A DNA stretch of 12,728 nucleotides from JANRKT01 sp033763355 (GTDB taxonomy: Bacteria > Bacteroidota > Bacteroidia > Chitinophagales > Chitinophagaceae). Both the position numbers and the translations under genes were made by a program. Where the stretch lies: contig JANRKT010000047.1 of the NCBI GenBank assembly GCA_033763355.1, positions 1 to 12,728 of the forward strand, written 5' to 3'. Below, in pieces: positions 9,001 to 12,728 of this stretch (within the stretch, counting starts at the first letter, position 1; each line of letters starts with the position of its first letter). Under the pieces are notes generated by a model, which saw only the letters and a list, made by a program, of their open reading frames with translations, did not search any database and had not been told where the DNA came from.

Positions 9001-9283
9001 TGTTGCTTACATCCACCACTGTTTCTTCAAAGCCAATAAATGAAATAACAAGTGTGTTTCTTCCGGCAGGTACTGAAATGGAGAAGGCCCCGTCTGTACC
9101 TGTTGTGGTGGCAACCTTGGTGCCTCTTACAGCAACCGTTGCGCCTGATACCGGCAAATTGTCTGAAGCATTGGTAACCTTACCGGTTACATTTTTTTGT
9201 GCCAATGCCGAAGTAGTGAAAAGAAGGAAAATTAACAACACAGGCAAGATTCTTGCCTTGCTGGGCAGGAGTTTTTGTTTCAT
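6059..9283 (-). CDS. SusC/RagA-family TonB-dependent outer-membrane transporter
   Basis: The 1074-residue protein forms the channel of a SusC/SusD complex and imports nutrients across the outer membrane using TonB energy. A Sec signal peptide occupies residues 1-29, ending ALAQ. It is followed by a carboxypeptidase-D regulatory-like beta-sandwich (about 31-102, NVTGKVTNASDNLPVSGATV), the SusC-specific linker EVVVTGYSSQRKKDIIGAVS, and the plug domain (about 115-235). The plug includes PLYVIDGVP and the family signature ILKDGTSSAIYGTRAANGVV. The rest is the beta-barrel, ending in a terminal aromatic residue (FGLNVTF) as usual for barrel insertion. No N-terminal STN signalling domain is present, so regulation through an anti-sigma factor/ECF sigma pair is unlikely; the divergent AraC-type gene at 9666 is a better candidate. 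First gene of the operon with the SusD homologue. Substrate unknown. Confidence 0.97.
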   Translation of the reverse strand: MKQKLLPSKARILPVLLIFLLFTTSALAQKNVTGKVTNASDNLPVSGATVAVRGTKVATTTGTDGAFSISVPAGRNTLVISFIGFEETVVDVSNSTTVTVVMRERTGGLSEVVVTGYSSQRKKDIIGAVSVVDIADLKSTPAANLGAQLQGRATGVTVSGTGAPGSPAVVRIRGFQSGGNNEPLYVIDGVPTSDPSNLNPQDVASMQILKDGTSSAIYGTRAANGVVIVTTKQGRAGRADVSYEGYVGVQSVTDNMVPKMLDNQEYIEYLKRSGAGSHPVFGAPASFSVPDYIIVSSAFKGGVAANDPRANPDLYSLSPLYQILKTSPQGTNWFDEILQKGLMQSHQITATGGSEKGTYALGLNYFNQEGTIVKTNFKRYLVRFNTSFKPTSWLRIGENAQLSYQTRLGGEQRGEGGAWSWAYRMVPYVPVYDIKGGFGGNGVGQSGNGSNPIANLTRDQDDQNLTTRLFGNVFAEIQPVKWITLRTSFGADVFDNFVKDISRKTYERAENQGSTQLTEWTSRGIDWTWTNTLTLQKTIAGDHDIKLLLGTEAIRRYFKQTNAFGQNFDLDNADFISLSNAGTAAGDRNVSQPAENTVTIFSQFGRLDYAFKNRYLLNATVRRDEASVFGAANRAGYFPSVGFGWRVSEEDFMKSVSWISDLKLRGGYGQVGSISNNGPFNPFSTFRTGPGFGNYDLNGTNTSAFLGYRQGTLGNDSTKWETTVSKNIGFDLTLYNGRWAFDFNVFQNDTKDLLIPRNRINTEPIVTQPNENIGTMRNTGFEFSVTNRGRITSDLSYDVQVNFSRYKNELIKLNAAGNPNYYGLDRFSNAVIINKGLPISTFWGYQITGFYNTQDEVDKGAKLAGQPAKIGTWKYLDRNGDGNINSSDAGVIGNPHPKFQMGFNVGLNYKQFDFNAFFFWNYGNDIFNYTKWYTDMRGFVGGVSDRVLYDSWTTSNTNAKLPLLQAGFVVPGNFVAGESNSYYIEKGSYFRARNLQLGYTIPNSIMNKLKLQKARIYVQAQNLFTITDYTGADPDLNVQRAQRNAGIAGDYILGVDQSGFPNPKQFLFGLNVTF

Positions 9284-9419
9284 ACGACAACGCAGTTAGA
9301 GTTGGTTAAAAAATAAATAACTATTTGAACCCGCAGGTTATAAATCTCTTTGCGAAAATTACTTATTGATTAATCCGGGTTTACGGTAAAACTCATCACC
9401 CTATTCAATTGCTCGGTCC

Positions 9420-9480
9420 GCTTATATCCCCGGATGATAAACACATCACTCCCCTGCTATTCATTTTATCATCAATAAGC
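9420..9480. repeat. Nested inverted repeat in the susC upstream region
   Basis: GATGATAAA (9433-9441) is perfectly complementary to TTTATCATC (9465-9473), and an outer pair GCTTAT (9420-9425) with ATAAGC (9475-9480) extends the fold with an asymmetric bulge. The segment ATCAATAAG at 9471-9479 is also a perfect inverted copy of CTTATTGAT at 9362-9370, so two alternative pairings compete for the same bases. If transcription of susC begins beyond 9480, this would be part of its 5' leader; otherwise it may be an operator. The function is not known. Confidence 0.5.
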
Positions 9481-9530
9481 AATATGGCTATTTAAAGAAC
9501 TAAATTAGGTTACAATGATTTTTTACAAAT

Positions 9531-9583
9531 TGGATAAATGAAATTTTTCTTGGACAAATGGAACATTTTGTGGAAATTCAATG
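9531..9583 (+). promoter_or_regulatory. Three 20-bp-phased direct repeats, candidate AraC-type operator
   Basis: TGGATAAATGAAA starts at 9531, TGGACAAATGGAA at 9551 and TGGAAATTCAATG at 9571. The first two share 11 of 13 bases; the third shares mainly the TGGA head. All three start exactly 20 bp apart, about two helical turns, so they face the same side of the DNA. AraC-family proteins commonly bind such tandem direct repeats with a period near 21 bp. They lie 83-135 bp before the start of the AraC-type gene and about 250 bp from susC. Binding by that protein is inference. Confidence 0.5.
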
Positions 9584-9665
9584 CGGCACAGACCTTTAAA
9601 TAATTCTACACTTCCAAATATTTTACAGAATTAAAGGGAAACACCTGGCCAGTAAATTTTTTTTT

Positions 9666-10544
9666 ATGGCAACTGTAAGAAAGAAACCACTCCGCTACGG
9701 CCTGTATGGCGAAGAAGATTTTTTGCGGCCCGACTTTATGCACTGCCAGACCATGGAGTTCAGGCCGGAGATAAAAGACCGTATTATTAAAGAACACATA
9801 CACACTTCACTTTTCCAGGTTTTTTTTGTTGAACAGGGCAGGCTGGATTTTATTATTGAGAACACAAAACGCATAGTAAAGGGGCCTGCCATTGTTACCA
9901 TCCCTGAAAACACTTTGCATGGTATGAAGGGGCATAAAGGATTAGCAGGCAAGGTACTCACCCTCTCAACCTCTTTCCTCGAAATACTTTTTAAAAACTC
10001 CACGCAGGCTTTGCTGGAATTAAGCAGCACACAGTTTTTAACTGAATCCGATAATAACAGTTCATTTAAAATTATCGGGCAAATTATTGATAACCTTAAC
10101 CACGAAATAAAAGAGAGCCTGCCGGAGAAAAAACTGGTAATACAAAGTTATTTCAGCCTTATACTGAGTTTAATTTACCGGTTGCTTAAAAAAAGGGCAG
10201 AAAAATTAGTAACAACAGATAACCGTGATACCCGTTACTTCGCCCATTTTCAAAAAAGTGTAAAGCAATCCTATACACCCATGAAATCAGTGAAACAATA
10301 TGCCAGTGAATTAAATATTACCAGCGTTCACCTGAACCGTATTTGCCGGGCTACAGTATGCAAGTCAGCATTACAAATCATTCATGATTTCCTCATACTG
10401 GAGGCTGAAAAATTTCTTACGCATACAGATTACAGCATTTCAGAAATCGCATACCGGCTGAATTTTGACGACCCTGCATACTTTTCGAGGTTCTTCAGCA
10501 AATATGTGGGGGTATCGCCGAAGAATTACAGGACAAAAAGCTGA
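9666..10544 (+). CDS. AraC-family transcriptional regulator with N-terminal cupin-like sensor domain
   Basis: The 292-residue protein is a DNA-binding regulator. Residues of about 40-105 form an AraC-type ligand-sensing beta-barrel: EHIHTSLFQVFFVEQGRLDF, then KGPAIVTIPENTLHGMKGH. Its pattern of HxH, FFVEQG and IP..TLHG resembles the PobR-like subgroup, but the effector cannot be read from this. Residues of about 205-290 are the double helix-turn-helix: first helix pair SVKQYASELNITSVHLNRIC, then the AraC signature ISEIAYRLNFDDPAYFSRFF with the usual ending VGVSPKNYR. The ATG at 9666 gives the normal family length; Met25 or Met30 would shorten the lead-in without touching the sensor domain. 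No strong ribosome-binding site precedes it. Its divergent position next to the susC-like gene suggests it controls that operon and perhaps the esterase gene 127 bp downstream. Confidence 0.92.
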   Translation: MATVRKKPLRYGLYGEEDFLRPDFMHCQTMEFRPEIKDRIIKEHIHTSLFQVFFVEQGRLDFIIENTKRIVKGPAIVTIPENTLHGMKGHKGLAGKVLTLSTSFLEILFKNSTQALLELSSTQFLTESDNNSSFKIIGQIIDNLNHEIKESLPEKKLVIQSYFSLILSLIYRLLKKRAEKLVTTDNRDTRYFAHFQKSVKQSYTPMKSVKQYASELNITSVHLNRICRATVCKSALQIIHDFLILEAEKFLTHTDYSISEIAYRLNFDDPAYFSRFFSKYVGVSPKNYRTKS

Positions 10545-10671
10545 ATTATAGTTTTGTCGCATTATAAGCCGCCGGCACATCCGAAAAATCTTTTTTCATC
10601 GCAGAAAACGTATCTGCTTGGTTTCTCCCTTTACCTTTATCATCTTTCTTAAATAACCAACAAATTGCGTC
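10545..10671. other. Spacer between AraC-type regulator and carboxylesterase
   Basis: The 127-bp gap has no clear hairpin terminator. A string TACCTTTA at 10632-10639 differs at one base from the Bacteroidota -7 consensus TAnnTTTG, but I found no TTTG at the expected distance upstream. Co-transcription with the regulator or a separate promoter are both possible. Confidence 0.35.
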
Positions 10672-12288
10672 ATGAAAAAAATAACGACTTGCCTGTTGGC
10701 AGCTATTGTAATCTGCATCTCTGCCTTTTCACAATTGCAAACGGGAGAAAATATTGCCGTCACCAATACCAATAGCGGTAAAGTACGTGGCTATATTCAC
10801 AATAGCATCTTTACTTATAAAGGCATTCCGTATGCTGAAGCAAAACGCTTCGAAGCACCTCAGAAACCAAAAGTATGGCAAGGCACCCGCAGTTCATTGA
10901 CGTATGGACCTGTTGCCCCTTTAATGGATCCTCCTACTTCTGTTCAGGATGAAAGTGAATTTGTATTTCATCATGATTGGGGATATACAAGTGAAAACTG
11001 TCTTGTATTAAACGTATGGACACCGGGCATCAACGACGGAAAGAAAAGACCTGTTCTATTCTGGATTCACGGAGGTGGTTTTACAGCAGGCTCTTCACAG
11101 GAGCTTCCCTCGTATGATGGTGAAAGCCTGGCAAAAAAAGGAGATGTTGTTGTTGTTTCTATTAATCATCGTTTGAATATTCTTGGCTTTCTTGACCTAT
11201 CAGCTTATGGTGAAAAATACAAACACTCTGCTAACTCAAGTGTATTGGACATGAAAATTGCATTGGAATGGGTAAAAGACAATATTTCAAATTTTGGCGG
11301 TGACCCGGGCAATGTTACCATATTCGGTCAATCCGGTGGCGGTGCAAAAGTCAATACATTGATGGCGATGCCATCTGCAAAAGGATTATTTCATAAGGCA
11401 ATCAATCAAAGTGGCTCTTTCAGAATGAATATGCTGGAAAAGACAACTACACAAGCCATCACTGCAGAAGTATTAAAAGCACTCAATTTGCAAGCTGACC
11501 AGGCCGATAGTTTGCAAAAAATACCTTTTGCACAAATAAGTGATGCCGGTAAAAAAGCGCTGAAGGTGATAGCTGATAAAATGAAAGCAGAAGGTAAACC
11601 TATTCCCGGTTTTGGATTAAGCTGGGGGCCCAGTGCAGATGGAGAAGACCTGCCTTATCAACTTTTTTCAAAAGAAGCATTTGAATTGTCTAAGAATGTC
11701 CCGTTGATGATTGGTACTGTGAAAAATGAATTCATGCCTTCATTGTTTTCGGGCATGAGTAATGCACCGCTTGAAAAGATAATGGATTATATCAAAAATC
11801 AACAAAAGGACAAAGCCGACGCATATCTTGCAGCAGTTAAAAAAGCCTATCCTGACGATACCAAACCATCTGACCTGATAGATGTAGATGTAATATTTCG
11901 TCCCGGAGCTGTTCACCAGGCAAACGAAAAATCTTCATTAAGTGGAGGTGCTCCAGTTTATATGTACCTCTTTACCTGGCAATCGCCGGTACTTGATGGA
12001 AAATACAAGGCACTTCATTGCATGGAACTGCCTTTTGCATTTAACAATATTCACCGATGCGAAGAAATGACCGGCGGTACGAAAGAAGCTTATGCATTAG
12101 CCGATAAAGTAAGCGGAGCCTGGATCAATTTTGCCAAAAATGGTAATCCTAATCATAAGGGTTTACCCAACTGGCCTGCTTATAATTCAACTAATACATC
12201 TACTATGCACTTAGATAACAAATGCGTGGTAAAACCGCAACTGGATAAAGATTTGTTTGAGCTGGTAAGGAACCCCCAAACCCCCTAA
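10672..12288 (+). CDS. Secreted type-B carboxylesterase, complete
   Basis: The 538-residue protein is an alpha/beta hydrolase that should cleave carboxylic esters in the periplasm or outside the cell. A Sec signal peptide covers about residues 1-21 (MKKITTCLLAAIVICISAFSQ). Family blocks appear in order: GKVRGYIHNSIFTYKGIPYA (37-56), SENCLVLNVWTP (107-118), the oxyanion-hole HGGGF (133-137), and the nucleophile elbow FGQSGGG with Ser221. The likely acid Glu353 follows in GTVKNEF, and catalytic His449 lies in LHCMELPFAF. The triad is therefore intact. The elbow reads G-Q-S-G-G instead of the commoner G-E-S-A-G, a known variation among bacterial members. Length is normal. The last residues (RNPQTP) and the stop codon lie inside a dispersed hairpin repeat at 12271-12298, so the native C-terminus may have been altered slightly. 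The substrate is unknown: acyl, acetyl, feruloyl and synthetic esters are all possible within the family. Confidence 0.95.
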   Translation: MKKITTCLLAAIVICISAFSQLQTGENIAVTNTNSGKVRGYIHNSIFTYKGIPYAEAKRFEAPQKPKVWQGTRSSLTYGPVAPLMDPPTSVQDESEFVFHHDWGYTSENCLVLNVWTPGINDGKKRPVLFWIHGGGFTAGSSQELPSYDGESLAKKGDVVVVSINHRLNILGFLDLSAYGEKYKHSANSSVLDMKIALEWVKDNISNFGGDPGNVTIFGQSGGGAKVNTLMAMPSAKGLFHKAINQSGSFRMNMLEKTTTQAITAEVLKALNLQADQADSLQKIPFAQISDAGKKALKVIADKMKAEGKPIPGFGLSWGPSADGEDLPYQLFSKEAFELSKNVPLMIGTVKNEFMPSLFSGMSNAPLEKIMDYIKNQQKDKADAYLAAVKKAYPDDTKPSDLIDVDVIFRPGAVHQANEKSSLSGGAPVYMYLFTWQSPVLDGKYKALHCMELPFAFNNIHRCEEMTGGTKEAYALADKVSGAWINFAKNGNPNHKGLPNWPAYNSTNTSTMHLDNKCVVKPQLDKDLFELVRNPQTP

Positions 12289-12298
12289 AGGGGGCTTG
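12271..12298. repeat. C-rich/G-rich dispersed hairpin repeat overlapping the esterase stop codon
   Basis: The sequence reads AACCCCCAAACCCCC, then TAAA, then GGGGGCTTG. CCCCC (12281-12285) pairs with GGGGG (12290-12294) around a TAAA loop, and three outer pairs (12277-12279 with 12296-12298) follow after one mismatch. From general knowledge, very similar C-run/TAAA/G-run units are common intergenic repeats in Bacteroidota genomes. The TAA in the loop is the stop of the esterase. The hairpin may also act as a transcription terminator or mRNA stabiliser, although no T run follows. Confidence 0.7.
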
Positions 12299-12563
12299 CT
12301 GATGCACAGCCCTCGCTTATTTAAGCATTCCTTTTAAATAATAGAATTATTGCTATGTGATGATTAAAGAAATGAAGCTGATGCGATGGTTGTATAGTTG
12401 ATTAAAGATTTGCAGCACCGTCCTTCTCCGTCGAAGAAGGATAAGAGGATGAGGTCTGACGAGGCAGTAGCGCATACAGAACCCCGAACAGAGCGTAACA
12501 GGCGATGATAACAGCAGTGAAGCTGGCTTTATAAACTAATTCAGAAATTCAACTATAACTGTT
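12299..12563. other. Non-coding spacer between the two plus-strand esterase genes
   Basis: No reading frame of credible length or composition is present. The middle contains a second hairpin repeat (12421-12441). The stretch of about 12442-12530 (GAGGATGAGGTCTGACGAGG onward) is richer in G than the flanking DNA and may be the rest of that repeat unit. No promoter could be assigned for the gene starting at 12564. Confidence 0.4.
12421..12441. repeat. Second dispersed hairpin repeat
   Basis: TCCTTCT (12421-12427) is perfectly complementary to AGAAGGA (12435-12441) around a 7-nt loop, followed by ATAAGAGGATGAGG. From general knowledge, TCCTTCTCC...GAGAAGGA...GATGAGG units are a frequent intergenic repeat class in Bacteroidota. 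It is a different class from the C-run/G-run unit at 12271. No other copy is visible in this window. Confidence 0.55.
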
Positions 12564-12728
12564 ATGAAAAATTGCGGATTGCTTTCCATTGTTTTCCTTG
12601 TTAGCCTTTATACAAGTGCACAAAGCAACTCAGGAAAAATAGTTACCCGTTTTATCAACTCATCTTATTTGCAGAATACCGGCGGCGAAGACCCAAACCG
12701 AAAAATTTCAGTTTATCTTCCTCCCAAC
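12564..12728 (+). CDS. Secreted putative esterase (esterase D-like alpha/beta hydrolase), N-terminal part
   Basis: An ATG at 12564 opens a frame of 55 codons that runs off the right edge. The first 20 residues (MKNCGLLSIVFLVSLYTSAQ) form a signal peptide with a typical Bacteroidota SAQ end. The following GKIVTRFINSSYLQNT and RKISVYLPPN match the N-terminal strand region of secreted putative-esterase family proteins (PF00756 type), which begin with a 'release the ester, then YLPPGY' pattern. The catalytic residues lie outside the window. It follows the type-B carboxylesterase on the same strand with a 275-bp gap that holds two repeat hairpins, so co-transcription is uncertain. The family call rests on a short segment. 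Confidence 0.7.
   Translation, partial: MKNCGLLSIVFLVSLYTSAQSNSGKIVTRFINSSYLQNTGGEDPNRKISVYLPPN

Larger units (their letters stand above)
9284..9665. promoter_or_regulatory. Divergent control region between susC-like and araC-like genes
   Basis: This 382-bp gap separates two divergently transcribed genes and must hold the promoters of both. It contains a nested inverted repeat (9420-9480) on the susC side and three 20-bp-phased TGGA repeats (9531-9583) on the regulator side, both listed separately. I could not identify a convincing Bacteroidota -33/-7 promoter pair on either strand; the closest -7-like string on the minus strand is TAATTTTC at 9354-9361. No small gene is evident. Confidence 0.6.

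Noticed and set aside
8994..9299. 101-codon plus-strand reading frame at the susC start
   Set aside because: It is antisense to the signal peptide and regulatory-like domain of SusC, which show clear family motifs; no start signal or domain supports it.
9354..9361. TAATTTTC on the minus strand as a susC -7 promoter element
   Set aside because: One mismatch to TAnnTTTG and no TTTG at the right distance upstream; AT-rich DNA gives such matches by chance.
9695..10030. 111-codon minus-strand reading frame within the AraC-type gene
   Set aside because: Antisense shadow of a well-supported regulator; composition is that of a reversed coding strand and no domain is seen.
10632..10639. TACCTTTA as a -7 element for the carboxylesterase gene
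   Set aside because: One mismatch and no matching -33 TTTG; not enough to call a promoter.
1..12728. CRISPR arrays, tRNA or rRNA genes, phage or defence genes
   Set aside because: No regularly spaced repeat-spacer pattern, cloverleaf or rRNA-like segment, and no matching protein family, was seen on either strand.

Overview
The window looks like a piece of a Bacteroidota chromosome, most likely a Chitinophagaceae-type soil or freshwater bacterium. The basis is a SusC/SusD pair with family-typical motifs, lipoproteins with Bacteroidota-style signal peptides, starts without clear Shine-Dalgarno sequences, and dispersed hairpin repeats of a kind common in that phylum. The genus is inference; no rRNA or other marker gene is present.

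Layout. The left and central part (1-9283) is read on the minus strand. In transcription order it holds a SusC-like TonB-dependent transporter (9283-6059), a SusD-like surface lipoprotein (6037-4310), an intrinsic terminator (4246-4272), a short MITE-like inverted-repeat element (about 4078-4211), a very large two-propeller FG-GAP/VCBS lipoprotein with an ASPIC/UnbV domain (3922-350), and the first 71 codons of a secreted type-B carboxylesterase (215-1, cut by the window edge). The right part is read on the plus strand: an AraC-family regulator divergent from susC (9666-10544), a complete secreted type-B carboxylesterase (10672-12288), and the first 55 codons of a secreted esterase of the putative-esterase (esterase D-like) family (12564-12728, cut by the edge). 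The esterases at 10672 and 12564 are separated by a stretch carrying two different dispersed-repeat hairpins. The first of these supplies the stop codon of the upstream esterase.

How it may work together (inference). SusC/SusD would bind and import a nutrient across the outer membrane. The propeller lipoprotein, probably surface exposed, may help bind or present the substrate. The secreted esterases would cleave ester bonds in the substrate or in its decorations. The divergent AraC-type protein, with an N-terminal cupin-like sensor, is the likely local switch. Three TGGA-headed repeats spaced exactly 20 bp apart (9531, 9551, 9571) lie just upstream of its start and are the best candidate operator. 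No glycoside hydrolase, polysaccharide lyase or sulfatase is visible, so this is not a classical polysaccharide utilisation locus as far as the window shows; an ester-rich or small-molecule substrate is plausible but unproven.

No tRNA, rRNA, CRISPR array, complete insertion sequence or phage gene was seen.
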